This document shows positions 27,346 through 36,262 of a stretch of 36,447 nt of DNA, in pieces (the stretch's first letter is position 1; each line of letters begins with the position of its first letter). The DNA is from Streptomyces sp. NRRL S-340 (lineage in GTDB: Bacteria > Actinomycetota > Actinomycetes > Streptomycetales > Streptomycetaceae). The position numbers and the translations under genes were made by a program. The notes beneath the pieces are model-generated. The model ran no database searches. It was not told where the DNA came from and worked only from the letters and a program-made list of their open reading frames with translations. The stretch spans positions 1-36,447 of the forward strand of contig NZ_JOIY01000059.1 in assembly GCF_000720185.1 (NCBI RefSeq). The letters are read 5' to 3'.

Positions 27346-27762
27346 GGGGCCCTCTCAGGTCCGGCGCGCCCCGCACGCACCGCCGGGTCCCCGGCCGCTC
27401 GCGAGACGATGGGGCCCTGCCGGCGCCAAAGGCGTCAGCCGACCGGGAGCGGGTGGGGGCCGAGCCGTACGTACGCGCCGCGCACGTGGGGAGGCCGTTC
27501 GGGTGTATGCCGGGGTCTCCGGTGAATGCAGTGCAGCAGGGAGGGCCGCGCCTCCCGCCTCGCGTCACTTTAGTCGACCCGGTCGCCCGGTCAATCAACC
27601 GGCCTGCGCGTCGCCCGCCGGAGTGCCGGGACACGGCCGCCCGCCGGAATTCACCCGCACGGACGCGCCTCGCCCTGTGTATGAAGTCGCTCACAACAAG
27701 CCACGGAGGCGTTCTTTGTCCCTTCCCTTGACGCGACCGCGGCGCGCACGCCCAGTAACGTC
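27346..27762. other. Divergent control region between rsmH and the carbonic anhydrase gene
   Basis: Non-coding, 417 bases. On the minus strand it holds the proposed dcw promoter and a leader of about 215 bases to the rsmH TTG, in which I see no known RNA element. On the plus strand TTGACG (27728-27733) with CCAGTA (27752-27757) could start transcription at or just before the carbonic anhydrase ATG, giving a leaderless message; no ribosome site precedes that ATG. A GACAC (27630-27634) lies 36 bases upstream of the dcw -35. Confidence 0.6.
27560..27594 (-). promoter_or_regulatory. Putative promoter of the dcw cluster upstream of rsmH
   Basis: On the minus strand TTGACC (27594-27589) and TAAAGT (27572-27567) are separated by 16 bases. 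These are close to principal-sigma consensus and stand out in a G+C-rich region. The predicted start near 27560 leaves a 5' leader of about 215 bases. Confidence 0.55.
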
Positions 27763-28314
27763 ATGAGTATGACGACTTCTGCATCAGTTCCCGCCAACTC
27801 CGAGGGCGCCATAACCGACCACTCCGTGATCGACCGGCTCGTCGCGGCCAACGGGACCTACGCCGACGCGTTCACCGACCCGGGCATGGACGCCCGGCCC
27901 GTCCTGCGGGTCGCGGTGGTGGCCTGCATGGACGCCCGCCTCGACCTGCACGCCGCGCTCGGCCTGCGGCTCGGCGACTGTCACACGCTGCGCAACGCCG
28001 GCGGCGTGGTCACCGACGACGTGATCCGTTCGCTGGCCATCAGCCAGCGCGCGCTCGGCACCCGCAGCGTGGTACTCATCCACCACACCGGCTGCGGCAT
28101 GCAGACCATCACCGAGGACTTCCGGCACGACCTGGAGATGGAGGTCGGGCAGCGTCCTTCGTGGGCGGTGGAGGCCTTCAAGGACGCCGACCAGGACGTG
28201 CGGCAGTCGATGCAGCGCGTGCGCACCTCGCCGTTCCTGGCGCACACCGACGACGTACGCGGATTCGTGTTCGACGTCAGGACGGGCCGGCTGCGCGAGA
28301 TCGACCCCGCGTGA
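27763..28314 (+). CDS. Beta-class carbonic anhydrase
   Basis: A 183-residue zinc enzyme for CO2/bicarbonate interconversion. The zinc ligands and catalytic dyad are in CMDARLD (Cys55, Asp57, Arg59) and HHTGCGM (His108, Cys111). LRNAGGVVTDDVIRSLAISQRALGTR sits between them as in the short beta enzymes of mycobacteria (about 160-180 residues). ATG at 27763 or 27769 is possible; neither has a ribosome site, so the message may be leaderless. It is divergent from rsmH and 329 bases ahead of the MoxR gene. A supply of bicarbonate for growth in air is the likely role; a link to wall synthesis is not shown. Confidence 0.93.
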   Translation: MSMTTSASVPANSEGAITDHSVIDRLVAANGTYADAFTDPGMDARPVLRVAVVACMDARLDLHAALGLRLGDCHTLRNAGGVVTDDVIRSLAISQRALGTRSVVLIHHTGCGMQTITEDFRHDLEMEVGQRPSWAVEAFKDADQDVRQSMQRVRTSPFLAHTDDVRGFVFDVRTGRLREIDPA

Positions 28315-28643
28315 CCCGCGTGCCCGCCCCCGGCGGTCCGGCACCGGCGGTGCCGCCGCCCACCCGCGCCGAGCCGGTGCACGGCCGGCCCGGGTGACCA
28401 GGGGCGGGCCTCGCGCCGTCCCCAGCGAAAAGTCGTAGAACCCGAATATCGCGGTCAGTTGTCCACAGGCGAGTGACACGAATCGGTAACGGCGGCAAGA
28501 ATGCGGGTGTGACATCACGCGGAACCGTTCCGGCGTGGTGTCCGTGTTCGGGGTGGGCCCGGTCCGCGCAGCGGGACGTCGGCCCGGAAAGTCGGGGAAT
28601 CCCCCGCTCGGTGACGGGTGCGGGGAAGGGCGAGGAGGGCCGG
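28315..28643. other. Intergenic region before the MoxR operon, with DnaA-box and palindrome
   Basis: Non-coding, 329 bases. TTGTCCACA (28459-28467) equals the preferred Streptomyces DnaA box. Sixteen bases later comes GACAC (28475-28479). CGGAAC-C-GTTCCG (28520-28532) is a perfect inverted repeat around one base. TGACAC (28474-28479) and AAGAAT (28497-28502), 17 apart, form a weak promoter candidate for the MoxR operon. The first 80 bases can fold into G+C-rich hairpins that may end the carbonic anhydrase transcript. No gene is supported. Confidence 0.55.
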
Positions 28644-29716
<1,073 letters not shown>

Positions 29717-29717
<1 letters not shown>

Positions 29718-31159
29718 TGACGGACGGGGGGCCCACACGCGCGGAGGACGAGCGGGGCGGACGGGGCGGCCTGCGCACCGCGCTGGACGGGCTCACCACC
29801 CGCGGACGGTCCTTCCTGGCCGCCGGGATCGCGGCGGCCGTCTGCGCCTACCTCCTCGGGCAGAGCGAACTGCTGCGGGTCGGGCTGCTGCTGGCCGTCC
29901 TGCCCCTGGTCTGCGCGGCCGTGCTGTACCGCACGCGCTACCGGGTCGCGGGCAGCCGCCGCCTCTCCCCCGCGCGCGTGCCCGCCGGCGCCGAGGCCCG
30001 CGTGCACCTGCGGATGGACAACGTCTCCCGGCTGCCCACGGGCCTGCTGATGCTCCAGGACCGGGTGCCCTACGTCCTCGGGCCCCGGCCCCGCTTCGTG
30101 CTCGACCGGGTGGAGCCGGGCGGCCGCCGCGAGGTGTCCTACCGGGTCCGCTCCGACCTGCGGGGGCGTTATCCGCTGGGCCCCCTGCAACTGCGGCTGA
30201 CCGACCCCTTCGGGATGTGCGAGCTGACCCGCTCCTTCTCGACGCACGACACCCTCACCGTCGTCCCGCGCGTGGAGCCGCTGCCACCGGTGCGGCTGGG
30301 CGGCGAGGCCAGGGGGTACGGCGACGGCCGGCAGCGTGCGCTGGCCCTGGCCGGTGAGGACGACGTGATCCCGCGCGGGTACCGCCACGGCGACGACCTG
30401 CGCCGCGTCCACTGGCGCTCCACCGCGCGCTACGGCGAGCTGATGGTGCGCCGCGAGGAACAGCCGCAGCGCGCCCGCTGCACCGTGCTCCTGGACACCC
30501 GCGCGGTCGCCTACCGGGGCGCGGGCCCCGACTCGGCGTTCGAGTGGGCCGTGTCGGGAGCCGCCTCCGTCCTGGTGCACATGCTGCAACGCGGCTTCTC
30601 GGTGCGGCTGTTGACGGACACCGGCAGTTCGGTGCCCGGCGAGGGCTCCGACGGGTTCGCGGGCTCGGGGCAGGAGTCGGCGGACGCGGCCGGGCTGCTG
30701 ATGGACACCCTCGCCGTGATCGACCACTCGGACGGGGCGGGCCTGTCGCGCGCGTACGACGTGCTGCGCGGCGGCAACGAGGGCCTGCTGGTGGCCTTCC
30801 TCGGCGACCTCGACGAGGCGCAGGCCACGATGGCCGCCAGGATGCGGCAGCGCAGCGGGGGCGCGGTCGCCTTCGTGCTGGACAGCGAGGCCTGGGGAGG
30901 CGAGGCGTCCAACGGGCCCGGCGGCCCCGCCGACCGTGCGGCGGAGCGGTCGCGGATGCTGCACGACGCGGGCTGGACGGTGGTGAGCGTGCCACGGGGC
31001 ACCTCCGTGGACGAGGCCTGGCGCCGCGCGGACCAGGCACGCACGGGCGCGGCGGGCCGGCCGGACCTCGCGCCCCCGCCCGGGGCGGCGCCGGGGGCGC
31101 CCGCCGCGACGGCCGTGGGCGCGGCACGCGGGCCGGGCACCGGGGCGGGACCTTCATGA
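29717..31159 (+). CDS. DUF58 domain membrane protein
   Basis: A 480-residue protein. Two hydrophobic segments near the N-terminus (about 32-48 and 53-70) anchor it. A beta-rich extracytoplasmic or juxtamembrane part follows, and then the DUF58 core, recognised by GDDLRRVHWRSTARYGELMVR at about 225 and related to von Willebrand A folds. The C-terminal ~60 residues are Ala/Pro/Gly-rich and disordered. DUF58 proteins are the usual partners of MoxR ATPases, but the molecular role is undefined. ATG at 29717 is preferred because GGAGG is five bases upstream; GTG at 29714 would be only two bases from it. It overlaps the MoxR stop. Confidence 0.92.
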
Positions 31160-31314
31160 GCGCCCCGCCGGGCCGGGTGCGGGGCGCGGCCCCGGGCGGC
31201 CGCAGCGGGCGCGGTGCCGGGCCGGGCGGTGCGTGGTGTTCCGGAAGGGTGAGTGACGGCGGGGGCATGCGGGGCGGGACAGGTCCGGTGGGCCGGGGAA
31301 AGGTAGGGGCATGA
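31156..31314 (+). CDS. Possible 52-residue linking ORF between DUF58 and transglutaminase genes
   Basis: ATG at 31156 overlaps the DUF58 stop (ATGA) and its TGA overlaps the transglutaminase ATG (GCATGA). The reading frame thus bridges the 151-base gap exactly. The product is Gly/Arg/Pro-rich (MSAPPGRVRGAAPGGRSGRG at the start), with no domain, signal or membrane segment. Its composition is what any open frame in this DNA would give, so it may be chance or a translational-coupling frame rather than a functional protein. I see no dedicated ribosome site. Confidence 0.25.
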   Translation: MSAPPGRVRGAAPGGRSGRGAGPGGAWCSGRVSDGGGMRGGTGPVGRGKVGA

Positions 31315-33695
31315 GCGGGCGGACACGGTTGGCGCTGTGCGCCGCGGCGGCCACGCTGATGGCGGCGTGCGCGTTGCTGCCCCTGGTCTCCCCCGCTACC
31401 TGGATCCTGCAGGTGACGCTGATGCTCGCGGTGCAGTCCGGCGTCGGCGTGGCCGCGCGGCGGGTGCCGCTGGCCCGGCCGCTCACCGTGGCCGCGCAGG
31501 CCCTGGTCACCCTGCTGCTGCTGACCCTGGTCTTCGCCCGGTCCCAGGCCGTCGCCGGGCTGCTCCCCGGCCCGCAGGCCTTCCGCCACCTGGCCGCCCT
31601 GTTGCAGCAGGGCGGCCAGGACGTGGGCCGGTACGCGATCCCGGCACCGCTGTCCGACGGCATCCGGCTGATGCTGATCGGCGGGGTCCTGGTGATCGGG
31701 CTGATCGTGGACACCCTCGCGGTCACCCTGCGCAGCGCGGCGCCCGCCGGACTGCCGCTGCTCGCGCTGTACTCGGTGGCCGCGGGACTGTCCGACGGCG
31801 GCACCGCCTGGCTCTGGTTCCTCCTCGCCGCCGCCGGCTACCTGATGCTGCTGCTGGTCGAGGGCCGCGACCGGCTCTCGCAGTGGGGCCGGGTGTTCAG
31901 CGGCGCCTCGCGCGCGGCGGGCGGCGAGTCCGGCGGGGCGGTGGCCCCGATCCGTACCGGGCGCCGGATCGGCGCGGTGGCACTGGGCGTCGCCCTGGTG
32001 GTGCCGCTCGCGCTGCCCGGGATGCGGGGCGGGCTGCTGGACCCCGCCGGGGCCGGGGCCGGCTCGGGCATCGGAGGCGGCGGCACGATCTCGGCGGTCA
32101 ACCCGCTGGTCTCCCTGCGCGACAGCCTGAACGTCGACGAGGACCGCACGGTCCTGACCCTGCGCACCGACTCGCAGGACGCCTCCGACCTCTACCTGCG
32201 CATCGTGTCCCTCGACGACTTCGACGGCACCACCTGGAAGCCGTCCCAGCGGCGCATCGTCGGCGTGCCCGACCCCTTCCCCGCCCCGGCCGGCCTGAAC
32301 GGCGCCGTCCGGCGCACGGAGATCACCACGTCGATCGCCGCCGCCGACTGGTACGCCCAGGACTGGCTGCCGATGCCGTACCCGCCGAGCGGCGTCCGGA
32401 TCGACGGCAACTGGCGCTACGAACCCGTCGGCATGACCCTGGTCGGTGACCACGGGCAGAACACGCGCGGCTTGAACTACCAGGTCAAGAGCTTGGATGT
32501 GCAGCCCACCGCGGAGCAGCTCGCCCTCGCCGGGGAGCCTCCGGCCGCTGTGGTCCGCGAGTACACCAAGGTGCCCAAGTCGCTGCCGGGGCTGGTGGCC
32601 GACACCGCCCGCGCGGTCACCGAGGGCGCGGCGAACCACTACGAGCAGGCGGTGAAGCTCCAGGACTGGTTCGCCTTCGAGGGGGGCTTCCAGTACGACA
32701 CCCAGGTCGAGGCGGGCACCGGCTCCGAGGCGATCTCACGGTTCCTGAAGGACAAGCGGGGCTTTTGCGTCCATTTCTCCTTCGCGATGGCCGCGATGGC
32801 CCGCACGCTGGGCATACCCGCCCGCGTGGCGGTGGGCTTCGCTCCCGGGACGCCGGGGGGCGACGGCTCCGTCGAGGTGGGTCTCAAGGACGCGCACGCC
32901 TGGCCCGAGCTGTACTTCGAAGGCGTCGGCTGGACCCGCTTCGAGCCGACGCCGACGCGGGGCACGGTCCCGCAGTACACCGAGTCGGACCCCTCGAACA
33001 CGACGCTGCCGAACCCGGCGGTGCCCTCGCCGCAGAGCAGCTCGCGCCCCTCCACCGCGCCGTCGGCGAGCACCGGGTGCACGCCACAGATGAAGAAGCT
33101 CCAGGAGTGCCCGAGCCCGTCCGCGCAGGCCGCGCTGCCCACCGGCGGGGACGGCCCGAAGTGGTACGCGGTCATGGGGTGGGTGCTGGGCGGACTCGCC
33201 GTGGTCGTCCTGCTGCTGTCACCCCTGCTGTGGCGGAAGCGCAGGAGAGCGGTCCGGCTCGGTGCGCACGGACGCGGGGCGGCGGACGCTCCCGCCCACC
33301 GGCTCGCCCTCTGGCAGGAACTCATCGACACCGCCTGGGACTTCGGGATCCTCCCGGACGAGTCGCAGACCCCCCGCAAGACGGCGGCGCGGATCGCCCG
33401 GCTCGGACGCCTCGACGCGGCCGCCACCGCCTCGGTGCACCGGCTGGCCGACGCCCTGGAACAGGTGCTCTACGCGCCGAGCCCCCGGCCGATGCCGGGG
33501 CTCACCGAGGACGCCCGCCAGGTCGTCGCGGGACTGCGGGGCGCCGCCTCGCGGGGCGCCCGGCTGCGCGCCGTGCTCGCCCCCCGCTCGATCACGCGGC
33601 TGGCCTGGGCCCTCTCGGCACGCTGGTCGGCCCTGCGCTCCCGGGCGGCAGCGGTCCGCCCGGCCCTGCGCAGACCCTCACGGCAGCAGGGCTGA
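31311..33695 (+). CDS. Membrane transglutaminase-like protein (DUF3488/TgpA type)
   Basis: A 794-residue protein. Residues 1-245 hold about six membrane segments (the DUF3488 part). An extracytoplasmic region follows, with the transglutaminase-like domain at about 435-550: catalytic Cys486 in RGFCVHFSFAMAAMA and His529 in DAHAWPELYFEG, with third position Glu545 in RFEPTP, where many relatives have Asp. A Ser/Pro-rich linker, a further membrane segment (about 620-640), and a cytoplasmic DUF4129-like tail (HRLALWQELIDTAWDFGI) end the protein. MoxR, DUF58 and such a protein form a widespread triad thought to act at the envelope. ATG at 31311 has an imperfect GGTAGGGG site upstream. A terminator lies 137 bases downstream. 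Confidence 0.92.
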   Translation: MSGRTRLALCAAAATLMAACALLPLVSPATWILQVTLMLAVQSGVGVAARRVPLARPLTVAAQALVTLLLLTLVFARSQAVAGLLPGPQAFRHLAALLQQGGQDVGRYAIPAPLSDGIRLMLIGGVLVIGLIVDTLAVTLRSAAPAGLPLLALYSVAAGLSDGGTAWLWFLLAAAGYLMLLLVEGRDRLSQWGRVFSGASRAAGGESGGAVAPIRTGRRIGAVALGVALVVPLALPGMRGGLLDPAGAGAGSGIGGGGTISAVNPLVSLRDSLNVDEDRTVLTLRTDSQDASDLYLRIVSLDDFDGTTWKPSQRRIVGVPDPFPAPAGLNGAVRRTEITTSIAAADWYAQDWLPMPYPPSGVRIDGNWRYEPVGMTLVGDHGQNTRGLNYQVKSLDVQPTAEQLALAGEPPAAVVREYTKVPKSLPGLVADTARAVTEGAANHYEQAVKLQDWFAFEGGFQYDTQVEAGTGSEAISRFLKDKRGFCVHFSFAMAAMARTLGIPARVAVGFAPGTPGGDGSVEVGLKDAHAWPELYFEGVGWTRFEPTPTRGTVPQYTESDPSNTTLPNPAVPSPQSSSRPSTAPSASTGCTPQMKKLQECPSPSAQAALPTGGDGPKWYAVMGWVLGGLAVVVLLLSPLLWRKRRRAVRLGAHGRGAADAPAHRLALWQELIDTAWDFGILPDESQTPRKTAARIARLGRLDAAATASVHRLADALEQVLYAPSPRPMPGLTEDARQVVAGLRGAASRGARLRAVLAPRSITRLAWALSARWSALRSRAAAVRPALRRPSRQQG

Positions 33696-33831
33696 GCGGC
33701 ACGGGCTGCGGACGGCACGAGGGCAGGGCCGTCCGGCGCCCGGAGGGGAAGGGCGGGGCGGCCGTCCGGTACGGCAGCAGCCGGCCACGCCGTGCTGACC
33801 GGCCTGCGCCGGCACCGCCCTGCGATACGTA

Positions 33832-33862
33832 AGGGGCCGGCCACTTCTCGTGGCCGGCCCCT
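33832..33862. terminator. Bidirectional hairpin terminator after the MoxR operon
   Basis: A perfect 13-base inverted repeat (33832-33844 with 33850-33862, arm AGGGGCCGGCCAC) encloses TTCTC. It sits between the convergent transglutaminase and DUF3040 genes and should serve both. There is no marked T tract. The rest of 33696-33919 shows no gene. Confidence 0.85.
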
Positions 33863-33919
33863 CGGCACGGTCTTGGAGTACCACTGCACGGAACTCACGG
33901 GGACCCCGGAACTGCGGAA

Positions 33920-34309
33920 CTAGCGCCCCTGCTCGTCACGGCGGCGCTGCCAGCGCTCTTCGATACGGTCCATCATGGAGCGCTTGGGCCGCACCGGGCG
34001 TCGGGCGTGCGGGCCGCCGGCGGGCTGCTCGCCCGGTTTCGGGGCCTTGCGCCAGCCGGTCACGGCCAGCAGCGCGCATCCCAGCATCACCAGGAAGCCC
34101 ACCACACTCACCCAGGGGTACTGGGCGATCACACCTGCCATGAGGAGCGCGATACCTACGAGGAAGCCCGCGACCGCCTGGTAGACCCGCCGCCGGGTGT
34201 ACGTACGCAGCCCGCTTCCCTCGAGCGCCGACGCGAACTTGGGATCTTCGGCGTACAGCGCTCGCTCCATCTGCTCGAGCATGCGCTGCTCGTGCTCAGA
34301 GAGCGGCAC
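33920..34309 (-). CDS. DUF3040 membrane protein
   Basis: A 129-residue actinobacterial protein of unknown function. The N-terminal PLSEHEQRMLEQMERALYAEDPKFASAL is the DUF3040 signature, an acidic amphipathic segment. Two membrane helices (about 47-63 and 67-85) and a basic tail rich in Arg and Lys (about 90-129) follow. The frame is open 39 codons further upstream, but GTG at 34309 has AGGAGGA about five bases before it and starts at the conserved region. DUF3040 genes are kept near dcw clusters across actinobacteria; I recall the S. coelicolor counterpart (SCO2097, from memory) being linked to division proteins, which I cannot verify here. Transcribed separately, convergent with the MoxR operon. 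Confidence 0.9.
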   Translation of the reverse strand: MPLSEHEQRMLEQMERALYAEDPKFASALEGSGLRTYTRRRVYQAVAGFLVGIALLMAGVIAQYPWVSVVGFLVMLGCALLAVTGWRKAPKPGEQPAGGPHARRPVRPKRSMMDRIEERWQRRRDEQGR

Positions 34310-34354
34310 GGAGTCCTCCTCATCGTGCAGTCGCCGGGGCGACCCGGGGGGTCC

Positions 34355-34387
34355 CTTCAGGATAGGCAGGGAATCGCCCCCGTGAAA
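34355..34387 (-). promoter_or_regulatory. Putative promoter of the DUF3040 gene
   Basis: On the minus strand TTTCAC (34387-34382) and TATCCT (34364-34359) are 17 bases apart; the -10 is reasonable and the -35 imperfect. Predicted leader is about 45 bases and contains the AGGAGGA ribosome site. The rest of 34310-34585 shows no gene. Confidence 0.4.
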
Positions 34388-34585
34388 CCCGCCCCTCTGC
34401 GCCAATTGGCCAACCGAATCCGCCACGGCGGAGCCGACTCGCTGAGGCTTCCATTCCCCGGCGGCCGGCCCGTCATGCCGGACGGTCTCCCTCGATCATA
34501 CGGCGCCCGCACCTGGATCGGGGGGCCTGTGGCACACTCCATCCCCGGCCGGGACGCCGATCGGTGACCCTCCCCACCGGCCCGC

Positions 34586-35416
34586 TCAGGCCGCTGCGGC
34601 ACCCCTGGTCTCGCCGAGCACGTGGAGCTGTGTGGCCACGGAGTGGAACGCGGGCAGTTCGGCGGCCGCCGCCTCGAGCTGGAGCAGCGCGTCCAGCGCC
34701 CCCGGCTCGGTGTCCACCAGGACGCCCGGCACCAGGTCCGCGAAGACCCGTACGCCGTGCACCGCGCCGACCGTCAGCCCCGCCCCGTCCACGAGGGCGG
34801 TGAGCTGCTCGGCGGTGAAACGGCGCGGCACGGGGTCGCTGTCGCCCCAGCGCCCCTGCGGGTCGCCGAGCGCCTGCCGGGCCTCCTTGAAGTGACCGGC
34901 CAGCGCCCGGGCGAGGACGGCACCGCCGAGACCGGCGGCGAGCAGGCTGAGCACCCCCTCGTCGCGCAGGGCGGCGGCGGCGTTGCGCACGCCCTCGGCC
35001 GGGTCGTCGACGTACTCCAGGACGCCGTGGCAGAGGACCGCGTCGTAGCCACCGCGCTCGACCACGTCGAAGAGCCCGTGCACATCGCCCTGCACGCCCC
35101 GCACCCGGTCGGCCACACCCGCCTCGGCGGCACGGCGCTCCAGCGCGAAGAGCGCGTTGGGGCTGGGGTCGACGACGGTGACGCGGTGGCCGAGGCGGGC
35201 GACGGGCACGGCGAAGTTGCCGCTGCCGCCGCCGGTGTCCAGGACGTCCAGGGCGGTGCGGCCCGTGGCCTTGACCCGCCGGTCGAGGGCGTCCTGAAGG
35301 ACGTCCCAGACCACGGCGGTGCGCAGGGAGGCGCGGGAACGGGAGGGGTCGGAGCGCAGCGACGACGTCGGTCGGGAGTGGTGGTGGGAGACGGGCGGGC
35401 GCATCGGGTCCGACAC
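34586..35416 (-). CDS. Class I SAM-dependent methyltransferase
   Basis: A 276-residue protein with a Rossmann methyltransferase fold. Motif I is DVLDTGGGSGNF (57-68), followed by the acidic residue of motif II in VTVVDPSPNAL (79-89). Later elements are QGDVHGLFDVV and YDAVLCHGVLEYVDDP, typical of small-molecule or ubiquinone-type methyltransferases. The N-terminal ~30 residues are polar, with a His run. GTG at 35416 has GAGGAG ten bases upstream; ATG at 35404 is an alternative. The substrate is unknown. It lies between the HEPN and DUF3040 genes, all on the minus strand, but gaps over 200 bases make one operon uncertain. Confidence 0.88.
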   Translation of the reverse strand: MSDPMRPPVSHHHSRPTSSLRSDPSRSRASLRTAVVWDVLQDALDRRVKATGRTALDVLDTGGGSGNFAVPVARLGHRVTVVDPSPNALFALERRAAEAGVADRVRGVQGDVHGLFDVVERGGYDAVLCHGVLEYVDDPAEGVRNAAAALRDEGVLSLLAAGLGGAVLARALAGHFKEARQALGDPQGRWGDSDPVPRRFTAEQLTALVDGAGLTVGAVHGVRVFADLVPGVLVDTEPGALDALLQLEAAAAELPAFHSVATQLHVLGETRGAAAA

Positions 35417-35627
35417 GGCAGTTGACTCCTCGCGGCGGCACCGCCTCAGACACGGCGGAGCGATCGGGCTGCCCGCCCGGCCGCCCGGAACACGGGAGGT
35501 GGGAAGGCTTCAGGCGGGTTCCACCCTATTGCCTGTCCCACCCGCTGCGCTCCTCGCCTCCGCACGCCGGACCGCCGACGGCGGGTGCACACGGCCGGCC
35601 GGGAAGCACCGGCGTCAGGGGGCGGCG

Positions 35628-36191
35628 TCAGCCCGCGTTCGGTATGCCGCCGCCGGCGGGGCGCGGCTTGCGGTCCTCCTCGGCGGGGCGGGGCGGGGGC
35701 AGGACCGGCTGGAGGACCAGCATGCGCTCGACGAGGCGGAGGAACATCGCCACGTCCCGCATCAGGTCGTCGGCGTCCCGGGGGCCGGCCGCGCCCTGGA
35801 CACCGGCCTCGGCCAGGGCACGGCGCCGGGCGCCGGAGGCGAACAGCGCGCTCCACTCGGTCAGTTCGGGAGCGATCTCGGGAAGCACCTCCCAGGCGCT
35901 GCGTATCCGCGCCCGCCTGCGGGGCGTGGTCTCCGGGCGCCCGCGCGCGGCGAGGACGGCCGCGGCGGTGCGCAGGGCGGCGAGGTGGGCCGTCGCGTAG
36001 CGCTCGTTCGGGGTGGGGAGGACTGCGGCTTCTTCCAGCCCGGCGCGGGCCTGGGCGAGCAGGTCGAGGGCGGCGGGCGGGGCCGTGGCCCGGCGGAGCA
36101 CGGGGTGCACGTCGCTCGCCGGGCCGGTCAGTGAGGGGGCAGGGCCGGTGGCGCGGCGCCGACGGGCGGCGGCTGCGGACGAGTTGGCCAT
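35628..36191 (-). CDS. SAV_6107-type HEPN domain protein
   Basis: A 187-residue, all-helical, Ala/Arg-rich protein matching what I know of the SAV_6107 HEPN family. HPVLRRATAPPAALDLLAQARAGLEEA starts the domain, and RYATAHLAALRTAAAVLAAR is its second helix region. HEPN proteins are often RNases or nucleotidyltransferase partners; the classical R-x4-6-H RNase motif is not evident here, so catalysis is doubtful. ATG at 36191 has AGGAGG six bases upstream. Upstream is a DNA-damage-type promoter. In actinobacteria this family often lies near a DinB-type polymerase gene, which would be beyond the window end if present. Confidence 0.75.
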   Translation of the reverse strand: MANSSAAAARRRRATGPAPSLTGPASDVHPVLRRATAPPAALDLLAQARAGLEEAAVLPTPNERYATAHLAALRTAAAVLAARGRPETTPRRRARIRSAWEVLPEIAPELTEWSALFASGARRRALAEAGVQGAAGPRDADDLMRDVAMFLRLVERMLVLQPVLPPPRPAEEDRKPRPAGGGIPNAG

Positions 36192-36215
36192 GACGAACCT
36201 CCTGTCGTCTGGGTC

Positions 36216-36231
36216 ACGGCACGGGTGCCGT
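36216..36231 (-). repeat. Perfect inverted repeat in the HEPN gene leader
   Basis: ACGGCAC (36216-36222) and GTGCCGT (36225-36231) flank GG. It lies directly after the predicted transcription start and before the AGGAGG ribosome site. It may be an operator or a short stable hairpin at the 5' end of the message. Confidence 0.6.
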
Positions 36232-36232
36232 A

Positions 36233-36262
36233 TGTACCCATCGTGAGGTATGCCACTGACAA
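36233..36262 (-). promoter_or_regulatory. RecA-NDp / PafBC-type damage promoter upstream of the HEPN gene
   Basis: On the minus strand TTGTCAGTGGC (36262-36252) equals the upstream half of the mycobacterial recA P1 (LexA-independent) promoter, and CACGAT (36245-36240) stands at the -10 position, where the consensus is TAnnnT. This motif is bound by the PafBC activator. Predicted start is near 36233, about 42 bases before the ATG. Confidence 0.65.

Noticed and set aside
28473..28643. An extra 57 codons at the start of the MoxR ATPase
   Set aside because: The added sequence lacks family similarity, while GTG at 28644 has a good GGAGG site.
30255..32639. A 794-codon minus-strand frame opposite the DUF58 and transglutaminase genes
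   Set aside because: Antisense shadow rich in Arg, Pro, Gly and Gln, with no recognisable domain.
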